Assembly: GCA_036166735.1 (NCBI GenBank)
Contig: JAYZHG010000126.1
Coordinates: 1 to 27,960, forward strand
Direction of reading: 5' to 3'
DNA: 27,960 nucleotides
DNA from: JAPYTU01 sp036166735
GTDB lineage: Bacteria; Bacteroidota; Bacteroidia; Cytophagales; MED-G16
A model generated the notes under the pieces. The model searched no databases. It had not been told where the DNA came from and was given only the letters and a program-made list of their open reading frames with translations. Below, piece by piece: positions 1-7,712 of the stretch (positions are counted from its first letter, which is position 1; every line of letters begins with the position of its first letter). The position numbers and the translations under genes were made by a program.

Positions 1-30
1 TAATAAAAAAAGAAAAAGTTTTATTTTCAT
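1..30 (-). CDS. 5' end of a probable secreted-protein gene (partial, leaves the left edge)
   Basis: Ten codons are visible on the minus strand from an ATG at 28-30: MKIKLFLFLL. Lysines followed by an unbroken run of Leu/Phe is what the start of an N-terminal signal peptide looks like, and the frame is open to the window edge. It would lie in the same direction as rpoD, 145 nt downstream of it. No good TAnnTTTG box is seen between them. Nothing can be said about function. The call rests on ten residues only and could be chance in AT-rich DNA. Confidence 0.35.
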   Translation of the reverse strand, partial: MKIKLFLFLL

Positions 31-175
31 AATTAATGGTTCTAATGGACTTAATGTAAAATACTTACACTAACTGAATTATATTTCAACAGTACAATAT
101 TATAGTTTTTTTATAAGTTTTATTAAATAATATAATATATAAACCATAAAATTAAGTTATTAATCTAAAATAATA

Positions 176-1048
176 CTAATTAGCACAAAATTCTTTAAGA
201 CGTATATTTTTACCTGGTTCTCTTAATTTTTGAAGTGCTTTCTCTCTAATCTGACGAACTCTTTCTCTAGTTAATCCCATAACATCACCAATTTCTTCCA
301 AGGTATATGGATTATCAAAACCTATGCCAAAACTCATAAGAACAACATCTCTTTCTCTTGGTGTTAAAGTTGATAATGCTCTCATTGTCTCAATTTTTAA
401 AGAATTATTAAAAACCAAACCTGTATCAGTGGGTCCTTCACTATCATTTTCAAGAACATCTAATAAAGATCCAGAATCATCCTCTCCAAAAGGAGCATCC
501 ATTGACATTTGTTTAACTTCAGCACCCAAAGTACTTCTTACTTCAGATGGTTTCATCTCTAAATTTTTTGCTATTTCTTCTTCAGTAGGCTCCCTTTCTA
601 ATTTTTGTTCCAATTCTGCATAAGCCCTTCTAATTTGATTAATAGCTCCAGATTTATTCATTGGAAGCCTTACAATTCTTGATTGCTCTGCAAGTGCTTG
701 CATAATAGATTGCCTAATCCACCAAACAGCATAAGAAATAAACTTAAATCCTTTAGTTTCATCAAACTTTTTAGCAGCTTTAATTAAACCTAAATTTCCT
801 TCATTAATCAAATCATTTAATGGAAGACTTCTGTTTTGATATTGCTTAGCAACCGAAACTACAAATCTTAGATTAGCTCTAACTAATTTATCGAGAGCAT
901 CTTGATTACCTTTTTTAATTTGTTTTGCTAATCTTACTTCCTCATCAGGAGTAATCATCGGAACACCACTAACTTCTGTAAAATACTTTTCTAAAGTGTG
1001 ACTTTCTCTTCTGTTGGTAATCGATTGGGTGATTTTGAGTTGTCTCAT
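176..1048 (-). CDS. rpoD: Primary RNA polymerase sigma factor RpoD (sigma-70 family, Bacteroidetes type)
   Basis: This is the housekeeping sigma factor, which directs RNA polymerase to most promoters. The 290-residue protein begins MRQLKIT, the usual start of the RpoD of this phylum, which lacks the acidic region 1.1 of proteobacterial sigma-70. Region 1.2 is at about 18-50. Region 2 (about 52-125) carries the core-binding and -10-reading stretch with NDLINEGNLGLIKAAKKFD and the aromatic FISYAVWWIRQSI. Region 3 spans about 130-205, and region 4 (about 222-285) ends in the -35 helix-turn-helix TLEEIGDVMGLTRERVRQI. The gene stands alone with its own promoter at 1078-1108. Its own genome is expected to use TAnnTTTG/TTG promoters, matching the boxes seen here. 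Length and motifs are complete. Confidence 0.97.
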   Translation of the reverse strand: MRQLKITQSITNRRESHTLEKYFTEVSGVPMITPDEEVRLAKQIKKGNQDALDKLVRANLRFVVSVAKQYQNRSLPLNDLINEGNLGLIKAAKKFDETKGFKFISYAVWWIRQSIMQALAEQSRIVRLPMNKSGAINQIRRAYAELEQKLEREPTEEEIAKNLEMKPSEVRSTLGAEVKQMSMDAPFGEDDSGSLLDVLENDSEGPTDTGLVFNNSLKIETMRALSTLTPRERDVVLMSFGIGFDNPYTLEEIGDVMGLTRERVRQIREKALQKLREPGKNIRLKEFCAN

Positions 1049-1077
1049 GAATTAATTATTTTGTGAAAACTGATCCG

Positions 1078-1108
1078 CAAATTTATTGCATTATTTAATA
1101 TTTATCAA
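1078..1108 (-). promoter_or_regulatory. Bacteroidetes-type promoter of rpoD
   Basis: Read on the minus strand, TAAATTTG (plus 1085-1078) fits the -7 consensus TAnnTTTG, and a TTG (plus 1108-1106) lies 20 nt upstream, in the position of the -33 element. The predicted transcription start near 1071 leaves a leader of about 23 nt before the ATG. It is the only site in the window where I see both elements at normal spacing. Confidence 0.6.
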
Positions 1109-1177
1109 ACTAATTTAATGTTATAACGAAATAAGATTGATTTTGTTTCTATAATGTGTATAAGTTTAATAAAAATA

Positions 1178-1459
1178 TTATTCTATTTCAATTACTAAAT
1201 TATCAGTCAATGGAATAGACTGACAACACAAAATGTAACCTTTTGCAATTTCTTCATCCGATAATGCATCAGAAACATCCATTTTAACATTTCCCGAAAT
1301 TAATTTTCCCTGACAAGATGTACAGACACCACTTTGACATGAGTACGGCATATCAATATCATTTTCAATACCTGCATCAAGAATAGTTTCTTTTTTACCT
1401 ACCTCTATATCATGAATATCTCCATCAATATGAATTTTAACTTTCGATTTATTTTCCAT
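1178..1459 (-). CDS. Stand-alone plant-type 2Fe-2S ferredoxin
   Basis: A 93-residue electron-transfer protein of the plant/mammalian ferredoxin fold. The cluster ligands are visible as C41-x4-C46-x2-C49 (CQSGVCTSC) and C79 in ILCCQS. The flanking text, GK-IS-G-VKM, an acidic helix LSDEEIAKGYIL and the final TDNLVIEIE, resembles the C-terminal ferredoxin domain of PaaE-like oxidoreductases more than free photosynthetic ferredoxins. Here no flavin or NAD(P)H domain precedes it. The ATG at 1457-1459 is preceded by a -7 box at 1480-1487, so the protein is made as a unit and is not a broken remnant of a longer reductase. It is divergent from purB. The partner reductase and acceptor are unknown. 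An extra cysteine (C78) adjoins the fourth ligand. Confidence 0.9.
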   Translation of the reverse strand: MENKSKVKIHIDGDIHDIEVGKKETILDAGIENDIDMPYSCQSGVCTSCQGKLISGNVKMDVSDALSDEEIAKGYILCCQSIPLTDNLVIEIE

Positions 1460-1479
1460 TTCAATAATTTATACAAACG

Positions 1480-1487
1480 CAAAAATA
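1480..1487 (-). promoter_or_regulatory. Probable -7 promoter box of the ferredoxin gene
   Basis: On the minus strand this reads TATTTTTG, an exact TAnnTTTG match, 20 nt before the ferredoxin ATG. The start would be near 1473, giving a leader of about 14 nt. No clear TTG at -33 is seen, so support is moderate. Confidence 0.45.
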
Positions 1488-1530
1488 ATGCTGATTGATT
1501 AAAAAAAAGATATCTATAATAATTATTATC

Positions 1531-1538
1531 TAAATTTG
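1531..1538 (+). promoter_or_regulatory. Probable -7 promoter box of purB, almost touching the start codon
   Basis: TAAATTTG matches TAnnTTTG exactly. Only nine bases separate it from the ATG at 1548, so transcription would start at or within a few bases of the start codon. This decides the purB start: a longer reading from the TTG at 1536 would place codons inside the promoter box. No TTG at the -33 distance was found. Confidence 0.5.
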
Positions 1539-1547
1539 CAGACTATT

Positions 1548-2900
1548 ATGAATGAAAATAATTTAAAATCCATATCACCAATTGATGGTAGATATAGCAA
1601 AATATCAAACAAAATATCAAGCTATTTCTCAGAATATGCACTTATAAAATATAGAGTGTATGTAGAAATTGAATATTTTAAAGCTTTATCTGATATTCCT
1701 TTAAAACAATTAGCTTCAATTAGTTCTTCTGATAAGAAAAAAATTAGTGCTATCGCATCTAAATTTTCATTAGAAAATGCTAATAGAATAAAAAAAATAG
1801 AACAAAAAATTAATCATGATGTAAAAGCTGTTGAATATTTTATTAAAGAAAAATTTGATGATCTTGGATTGGAACATTACAAAGAGTTCATTCATTTTGG
1901 ATTAACTTCTCAAGATATAAATAACACTGCAATTCCTTTAATGCTAAAACTTTGTTTAAAAGATATACTACTACCTAGTCTAGATGATGTTTTAAAATTA
2001 TTAAAAAACAAATCTGATGATTTTATAAATATTTCCATGATTGCAAGAACTCATGGGCAAGCTGCTAGTCCCACAACTTTTGGAAAAGAAATAAATGTTT
2101 TCCATGAGAGAATTAAAAATCAACTCAATTTATTATATAAAATTCCTAATAATGGAAAATTTGGAGGTGCATCAGGTAATCTTAATGCTCACTATGTTTC
2201 CTATCCCTCAATTGATTGGAATAATTTTTCAAATAAATTTCTTGAAAAATTAGGACTTGAAAGAAGTAAACCAACTACACAAATAGAACACTATGATAAT
2301 ATGGCTGCAATATTTCATAATTTATCTAGGATTAACACCATCCTTATAGATTTTTGTAAAGATATATGGCATTATATATCAATTAATTATCTGATTCAAA
2401 AAGTGAATAAAAAAGAAGTTGGATCATCAACAATGCCACATAAAATAAATCCCATTGATTTTGAAAATGCTGAAGGAAATTTAATGTTAGCAAACTCTTT
2501 ATATACATTTTTTGCTGAAAAACTTCCTATTTCAAGACTTCAAAGAGATTTAACAGATTCTACTATATCAAGAAATATTGGTTTGCCTTTAGCTTATACC
2601 AAAATAGCCTTTAATTCAATAATTAAAGGCATTAATAAATTAGATATTGGGAAAAAAACTATTGAAAAAGATTTAAATGATAACTGGGCTGTTATCTCAG
2701 AAGCTATTCAAACAATTTTACGAAGAGAAAAAATTTCAAATCCTTATGAACTTCTTAAAGATCTTACTAGAAATAATGAAAAAATTACAAAAGAATCAAT
2801 CTCTAAATTTATTAATGACCTTCCTATTAACCAAAAAATAAAAAACGAGCTATTGAAAATAACTCCTAAAAACTACATTGGAAATTCTAATAAAAAATAA
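1548..2900 (+). CDS. purB: Adenylosuccinate lyase PurB
   Basis: PurB cleaves SAICAR to AICAR in purine synthesis and adenylosuccinate to AMP, releasing fumarate each time. The 450-residue protein is a full-length member of the fumarase/aspartase superfamily of the E. coli PurB subtype. Visible signatures are FGLTSQDINNTA, the histidine-bearing ARTHGQAASPTTFGKE, the superfamily signature loop GSSTMPHKINPIDFENAEGN with its catalytic serine, and RLQRDLTDSTISRNIG. The C-terminal helices (DNWAVISEAIQTILRR) are also E. coli-like. The start is put at ATG 1548 (MNENNLKSISPIDGRY), since an in-frame TTG at 1536 lies in the promoter box. The stop overlaps the next gene by one base. PurA, the preceding enzyme of the AMP branch, is encoded at 5998-7266 on the other strand. 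Confidence 0.96.
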   Translation: MNENNLKSISPIDGRYSKISNKISSYFSEYALIKYRVYVEIEYFKALSDIPLKQLASISSSDKKKISAIASKFSLENANRIKKIEQKINHDVKAVEYFIKEKFDDLGLEHYKEFIHFGLTSQDINNTAIPLMLKLCLKDILLPSLDDVLKLLKNKSDDFINISMIARTHGQAASPTTFGKEINVFHERIKNQLNLLYKIPNNGKFGGASGNLNAHYVSYPSIDWNNFSNKFLEKLGLERSKPTTQIEHYDNMAAIFHNLSRINTILIDFCKDIWHYISINYLIQKVNKKEVGSSTMPHKINPIDFENAEGNLMLANSLYTFFAEKLPISRLQRDLTDSTISRNIGLPLAYTKIAFNSIIKGINKLDIGKKTIEKDLNDNWAVISEAIQTILRREKISNPYELLKDLTRNNEKITKESISKFINDLPINQKIKNELLKITPKNYIGNSNKK

Positions 2901-3667
2901 TGATAAAATTTATTATTGGGTTTTTATTAAAAAAATTCCCAAGATCTTTTTTACAGAGAATCAGTAAACCAATTTTTAAAATTATAACTCTACTATATAA
3001 AGGAGATGTTGTATTTTGTCCAATTTGTAAAATTAGTCTAAAAAAATTTTTCCCATACGGCAGAAAAGTAAGAGAAAATGCTCTTTGTCCAAATTGTCTT
3101 TCATTAGAAAGACATAGATTAATTTACCTTTATTTAAAAAATGAAACTAATTTTTTTAATAAAAAATTAAATGTCTTACATATTGCACCAGAACAATGCT
3201 TTATAGAAAAATTTAAAAACTCCAAAAACTTAAATTATACCACTGGAGATTTAAATTCACCTCTTGCAGATATAAAAATGGATATCCATAATATGCCATT
3301 TGAAAATAATACATTTGATGTTATTTTATGTAATCATGTTCTTGAACACGTTGAGAATGATATTTTAGCTCTTAAAGAAATTAAAAGAGTATTGAAAAAG
3401 AGTGGATATTCTATACTTCAAGTTCCTTTCTATCATCCCCTACCAAATAAAACATTAGAAGATAAGTCTATCACAAATTCATTAGAAAGAGAAAAGAAAT
3501 ATGGTCAATCAGATCATGTAAGAAAATATGGAAAAGATTACAATAAAAGACTAACATTAATAGGTTTCAAAGTTGATGAAAATAATTACATAAATAAATT
3601 ATCTGAAGATCTAAAAATGAAATATGGATTACCTAAAAGTGAAATAATTTTTATTGCATCAAAATAA
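2900..3667 (+). CDS. SAM-dependent class I methyltransferase with an N-terminal zinc ribbon
   Basis: A 255-residue protein. After a hydrophobic, basic N-terminus (1-33) come two CPxC knuckles, C40/C43 and C63/C66, probably binding one zinc ion. A Rossmann methyltransferase domain of the Methyltransf_11 type follows: motif I is NVLHIAPE (91-98) rather than the usual glycine-rich loop, D117 is a candidate adenosine-binding acid, and FDVILCNHVLEHV (139-151) is the motif IV region, followed by an ALKEIKRVLKKSGYSILQVPF post-motif. The start codon overlaps the purB stop (TAATG), so translation is probably coupled. The substrate is unknown. Homologues often sit near surface-polysaccharide genes, but here the partner is purB and the neighbouring glycosyltransferase is convergent. 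The N-terminal hydrophobic stretch may associate with the membrane. Confidence 0.85.
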   Translation: MIKFIIGFLLKKFPRSFLQRISKPIFKIITLLYKGDVVFCPICKISLKKFFPYGRKVRENALCPNCLSLERHRLIYLYLKNETNFFNKKLNVLHIAPEQCFIEKFKNSKNLNYTTGDLNSPLADIKMDIHNMPFENNTFDVILCNHVLEHVENDILALKEIKRVLKKSGYSILQVPFYHPLPNKTLEDKSITNSLEREKKYGQSDHVRKYGKDYNKRLTLIGFKVDENNYINKLSEDLKMKYGLPKSEIIFIASK

Positions 3668-3700
3668 TAACTTTCCAATAATTAAAAAGAAGCAGACAAT

Positions 3701-4672
3701 TTATTTGATATCTGAATCTTCTATAATGTATCCATTTTTATCAGAATTTATTGATATTATTAACTCAGAGATAAATCCGACTAAAAATAATTGAACTCCT
3801 ACAATTATAGTTACCAAAGCAATATAAAAAAGAGGTTGATCAGTAACGGGTCTTATTTGATCTAAAGGAATATTATTAGATATTTTAGATAACTTTTCAT
3901 ATATAATCCAACCTACTGAAATGAGACCTATTAAAAAAGATATTACACCAAGAGATCCAAAAAAATGCATTGGTCTTTTTCTAAATCTATAGACAAAACT
4001 TACTGAAATAAGATCTAAAAAACCTCTAATATATCTTTCCATACCAAATTTTGTTTGTCCAAATTTACGTTTATTATGGTTAACTACTTTTTCTCCAATT
4101 TTATCATATCCATTCCACTTTGCAATTAAAGGAATATACCTATGCATTTCACCATATAAATTTACAGAATTTACTAATTCCTTTTTATATATTTTTATTC
4201 CACAATTAAAATCATTTAGCTTTATTCCTGAAAATATTCTGGTTATCAAATTAAAAAATTTAGAGGGAATAGTTTTTGAAAGAGGATCATTTCGCTTTTT
4301 TTTCCATCCAGAAACAAGATCATAATTATCTTGATTTATCATTTTAAATAAAGGATATATTTCATTAGGATCATCTTGTAAATCAGCATCCATAGTTAAA
4401 ACATATGTTCCATTAGAAGCTTTAAATCCAGCATCTAATGCATCAGATTTTCCATAATTTTTTTTGAATTTAATAGAGCTTAAATTTGTTTTTTTTTTAG
4501 ATATGGTCTTTATAACATTCCAGGAATTATCTGAACTTCCATCATCAATAAAAATAATTTCAAAATTCAAATTCGTATTCTGCAGATTATTTATAATTGA
4601 ATTATATAATAATTCTAAAGATTCTTCTTCATTATATACTGGTATTACTATAGATAAATCAATATTCCTCAT
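3701..4672 (-). CDS. Family 2 glycosyltransferase, DPM1/ArnC-like, with two membrane segments
   Basis: A 323-residue GT-A enzyme expected to transfer a sugar from a nucleotide donor to polyprenyl phosphate at the inner face of the membrane. It has the nucleotide-binding start LSIVIPVYNEEES (6-18), FIDDGSSDNSW (41-51), NYGKSDALDAGF (72-83) and the metal-binding D95-x-D97 in DADLQDDP. Two hydrophobic segments follow near the C-terminus (about 235-258 and 280-303), the layout of undecaprenyl-phosphate glycosyltransferases. The start is taken at ATG 4672, which opens the family's normal N-terminus and lies 4 nt after the preceding stop; an in-frame ATG at 4705 would add 11 unconserved residues and overlap that gene. 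It ends the minus-strand operon that begins with spoT. Sugar specificity cannot be read from the sequence. Confidence 0.9.
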   Translation of the reverse strand: MRNIDLSIVIPVYNEEESLELLYNSIINNLQNTNLNFEIIFIDDGSSDNSWNVIKTISKKKTNLSSIKFKKNYGKSDALDAGFKASNGTYVLTMDADLQDDPNEIYPLFKMINQDNYDLVSGWKKKRNDPLSKTIPSKFFNLITRIFSGIKLNDFNCGIKIYKKELVNSVNLYGEMHRYIPLIAKWNGYDKIGEKVVNHNKRKFGQTKFGMERYIRGFLDLISVSFVYRFRKRPMHFFGSLGVISFLIGLISVGWIIYEKLSKISNNIPLDQIRPVTDQPLFYIALVTIIVGVQLFLVGFISELIISINSDKNGYIIEDSDIK

Positions 4673-4676
4673 TTTA

Positions 4677-5945
4677 TTATAATAATATATTTGTATCACA
4701 ACCAACTACAATTCCTTCAACTTTTCCCCTAATTGACCAATCCATCCATGGAGAATTAATAGATTTTGAAAGATTCGTATTTTCATTATAATCCCATGAA
4801 GAGCTATGATCAAAAATTGTTAAAATAGCTCTATTACCTTCCTTAATTTCAGGTTGATCCAATTTTAAAATTCTTCTAGGATTTCTTGTAAATTTATCTA
4901 GTAAAATATCAAAAGAAATTTTACTAGATAATTCAACTAGATTTGAATAAAATGTTTGTAATGAAATAATACCAAAGCTTGCTTTATCAAACTCTACATT
5001 TTTACTATCAATATCTTGTGGTTGATGATAAGAAGAAATAACATCAATAGTACCATCCTCTAAGCCAATAATTAAAGAATCCATATCCTCTTTTGTACGT
5101 AGTGGAGGATCAACTTTATAACATGTTTCAAAATTTAATATTTTAGAATCATCAAGTAAAAGATTATATATTGGAACATCACAAGTAACATTTAACCCTT
5201 TTGATTTAGCCTTTTTTATTAATTCAACAGAATTTTTAGTAGATATACCAGAAAAATGAATTTTTCCACCCACATATTCAAGTATTGATAGGTCTCTTTT
5301 AATTCCAATGGTCTCTGATATGGATGGAATACCTTTTAAACCAACTTTATTACTATTTATCCCATCGTTAACCTGTCCTTTAGATAAATAAAAATCATTA
5401 GGTTTAGATATATATAAGCCATCTATTTGATCTAGATACAATAATGATTTTAAAATTAATTCTGAATTTTTAATTATCGAAGTTCCACCAGAAAAAGCAA
5501 CAGCGCCTGAATTATATAAATCTATTATATCATTCATCTCTATTCCAGTAGAATTTTTAGTAATTGCAGCAGTAGGATGAATTGATGTCAATCTATTTAA
5601 AGACTTATTTTTTATGTAAATAATATCATTCTTAGTTTGAATAACTGGATTCGTATCAGAACTAAGTAATATGTCAACAAACCCTGATTTTGAAGCTAAA
5701 TTTATACCTGAATTTAAATCTTCTTTATATTCGTTTCCAGGATCACAAAAGTTTGAATGAAAATCTATCCAACCCACAGAAACTTTTTTGCTCTGACAAT
5801 CAATTACTCTTCTTGTTTTATTAGTGATTTTCCTTTTTGATATTTTCTTAATAATACCATCAGATCCAATTAATATATTTATTTTTTGATTATAAAATTT
5901 TGATGTTGGTTCAGATACTATTAAAGAATTGAGCAATAGCGACAT
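4677..5945 (-). CDS. Dihydroorotase homologue lacking catalytic residues (pseudo-DHOase)
   Basis: This 422-residue protein has the cyclic amidohydrolase fold of type I dihydroorotases, including the N- and C-terminal beta-sandwich parts (FTRNPRRILKL, GNRAILTIFD). The metal-binding HxH after the first strand is H63-S64-N65 (GWIDFHSNFCDPGNEYKED), so the second histidine is lost. The late ATDHAPH block with the catalytic aspartate has become SSYHQPQD, so that aspartate is Tyr. Catalysis of the pyrimidine step is therefore unlikely. Non-catalytic DHOase homologues that structurally support aspartate transcarbamoylase are known in other bacteria. From memory, flavobacteria carry such a degenerate paralogue beside a GT2 gene. 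It lies 52 nt after purA and 4 nt before the glycosyltransferase, with no promoter seen between. An active PyrC should exist elsewhere. Confidence 0.85.
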   Translation of the reverse strand: MSLLLNSLIVSEPTSKFYNQKINILIGSDGIIKKISKRKITNKTRRVIDCQSKKVSVGWIDFHSNFCDPGNEYKEDLNSGINLASKSGFVDILLSSDTNPVIQTKNDIIYIKNKSLNRLTSIHPTAAITKNSTGIEMNDIIDLYNSGAVAFSGGTSIIKNSELILKSLLYLDQIDGLYISKPNDFYLSKGQVNDGINSNKVGLKGIPSISETIGIKRDLSILEYVGGKIHFSGISTKNSVELIKKAKSKGLNVTCDVPIYNLLLDDSKILNFETCYKVDPPLRTKEDMDSLIIGLEDGTIDVISSYHQPQDIDSKNVEFDKASFGIISLQTFYSNLVELSSKISFDILLDKFTRNPRRILKLDQPEIKEGNRAILTIFDHSSSWDYNENTNLSKSINSPWMDWSIRGKVEGIVVGCDTNILL

Positions 5946-5997
5946 TAATCAGATTTTAATTACGCTAAATTAAAATATATTTAATAGAGTGAAAAAT

Positions 5998-7266
5998 TTA
6001 ATTTACTAAAACAGTAGCTTCTCTATCAGGACCAAGAGAAATTAATTTAATAGGTACACCTAAATTATCTTGAATAAAATTTATATAATCTTTGAATTCT
6101 TGATCTAAATTCTTATAATTTCTACAATTGTTGATATTTGATGACCAACCATTAAATGATTTATAAATTGGTTTAATATCTTCAGATTCAATTAATGTAG
6201 GAAAATAATCAATATCCTTTCCTTTATATTTATAACCAATACAAATATTAATAGTTTTAAAATCTGATAAAACGTCTGACTTCATCATATAAAGATCAGT
6301 AACCCCATTTAACATAACTGAATATTTTAATGCAGGTAAATCAAGCCATCCACATCTTCTTGATCTTCCCGTTGTTGATCCAAATTCATTCCCATTTATT
6401 CCAATATTTTTTCCTACTTGATCAAATAATTCTGTAGGAAAAGGTCCTGCCCCTACACGGGTACAATAAGCTTTAAAAATACCAAAAACATTGCCAATCT
6501 TTTTTGGAGAAACACCAAGCCCTACACATGCTCCAGCAGTAGTTGTATTTGATGATGTTACAAATGGATAACTTCCAAAATCTATATCTAATAATGTTCC
6601 TTGGGCTCCTTCTGCTAAAACTTTATTGTTTTTTTTTATATGATTATTAACTACATACTCAGTGTCTGTTATATCAAATTCTTTTAAAAAATCAACAGCC
6701 TTAAAAAATAAATCTTCCTTTTCTATAAAATCACTTGAATAGTTTCCTTTTAAAAAATAATCATGAGTAGATTTTTGATCTTTATATTTATTTATAAAAA
6801 ATTCTGACAATACATCCCCCACTCGCAAACCATGTCTACCAATTTTATCTTGATAAGTAGGACCAATTCCTTTTAAAGTAGAACCTATTTTCTTATCCCC
6901 TTTACTGTCCTCAAGAAGCTTATCTAAAAGCCTATGAATTGGTGAAATTAATTGTGCTTTATTAGAAATAATTAGACAATCCTTTAAATCTATACCAAAT
7001 TTATCGTATATATCTTCAACTTCTTTCATAAAAATAACGGGATCTAAAACAACTCCATTACCTATAATGTTTTCCTTATTTTCTCTAAAAATACCAGAAG
7101 GTATTTGGTGCAAAACATGCTTATTTCCATTAAATTCTAATGTATGTCCTGCATTTGGGCCTCCCTGAAATCTTGCAATAACATTATAATTTGGAGCTAA
7201 AAAATCAACAATCTTACCTTTACCCTCATCACCCCATTGTAAACCTAACAACACATCAACTTGCAT
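5998..7266 (-). CDS. purA: Adenylosuccinate synthetase PurA
   Basis: PurA joins IMP and aspartate using GTP to make adenylosuccinate, the first step from IMP to AMP. The 422-residue cytosolic enzyme has the P-loop-like LQWGDEGKGK with catalytic D13, GGPNAGHT with catalytic H41, GIGPTYQDKIGRHGLRVGD, TTGRSRRCGWLDLP and the C-terminal base-binding LGPDREATV. The length matches the family. The ATG directly follows the fur stop with no base between (TAA-ATG), so it is translated from the spoT-fur-purA transcript. PurB, the next enzyme, is at 1548-2900. In other bacteria PurA is inhibited by ppGpp, so sharing an operon with the ppGpp enzyme is functionally sensible. Confidence 0.97.
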   Translation of the reverse strand: MQVDVLLGLQWGDEGKGKIVDFLAPNYNVIARFQGGPNAGHTLEFNGNKHVLHQIPSGIFRENKENIIGNGVVLDPVIFMKEVEDIYDKFGIDLKDCLIISNKAQLISPIHRLLDKLLEDSKGDKKIGSTLKGIGPTYQDKIGRHGLRVGDVLSEFFINKYKDQKSTHDYFLKGNYSSDFIEKEDLFFKAVDFLKEFDITDTEYVVNNHIKKNNKVLAEGAQGTLLDIDFGSYPFVTSSNTTTAGACVGLGVSPKKIGNVFGIFKAYCTRVGAGPFPTELFDQVGKNIGINGNEFGSTTGRSRRCGWLDLPALKYSVMLNGVTDLYMMKSDVLSDFKTINICIGYKYKGKDIDYFPTLIESEDIKPIYKSFNGWSSNINNCRNYKNLDQEFKDYINFIQDNLGVPIKLISLGPDREATVLVN

Positions 7267-7707
7267 TTATTTCTTTTTTTTAGTTCCAAAAAAATACAAA
7301 GAATGATCTTTAATTTCAACACCAAACATTTCTTCAACTGAATTTTTAATTAATTGAATTCTAGGATCACAAAATTCTAATATTTCATCATTATCAAGAA
7401 TAATATGATCATGCTGTTTAAAACCAAAAGATTTTTCGTACTTAGCAAGATTATCTTTAAAAATATGTCTACTTACCAAATCAATATTTACTAATAAATC
7501 CAAAGTATTGTATATAGTTGCCTTACTTACTCTATAATTTTTCTTAATCATTCTATTATATAACTCATCAGCATCAAAATGATGATTATATGAATATATT
7601 TCATTAATAATTGCATATCTCTCAGGTGTTTTTCTCAATCCCTTTAACTCAAGATGTTTATCTAAAATTTTTCTAACTTCTTTTATTACAGATGATTTTG
7701 ATTCCAT
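7267..7707 (-). CDS. fur: Fur-family transcriptional regulator without the usual CxxC zinc cysteines
   Basis: A 146-residue metal-responsive regulator. The winged-helix DNA-binding domain (about 15-85) shows LRKTPERYAII, HHFDADELY and the recognition helix VSKATIYNTLDLL. Metal-site residues H43, E91, H99 and H101 (KQHDH) are present, as is H135 near the end. The structural-zinc cysteines normally following HDH (CxxCG) are replaced by L104-D105-N106-D107, and no C-terminal CxxC exists; C113 in EFCDPRIQ is the only cysteine. It might sense iron, or another metal or peroxide as Zur/PerR relatives do; the sequence alone does not settle this. It lies 5 nt after spoT and abuts purA. Confidence 0.88.
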   Translation of the reverse strand: MESKSSVIKEVRKILDKHLELKGLRKTPERYAIINEIYSYNHHFDADELYNRMIKKNYRVSKATIYNTLDLLVNIDLVSRHIFKDNLAKYEKSFGFKQHDHIILDNDEILEFCDPRIQLIKNSVEEMFGVEIKDHSLYFFGTKKKK

Positions 7708-7712
7708 ATAAA

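Noticed and set aside
32..60. Short plus-strand frame near the left edge (ATG at 36)
   Set aside because: Ends after seven codons; no sign of a real leader peptide.
151..164. ATTAA-GTTA-TTAAT hairpin downstream of rpoD as a terminator
   Set aside because: Five A/T-only pairs with no clean T tract; such palindromes are common by chance in DNA this AT-rich.
1536..1547. Upstream TTG start for purB giving four extra residues
   Set aside because: The TTG is part of the -7 promoter box, and the family N-terminus fits ATG 1548.
4673..4705. Longer start of the glycosyltransferase
   Set aside because: The 11 extra residues (rich in Tyr and Ile) are not part of the GT2 fold and would overlap the preceding gene.
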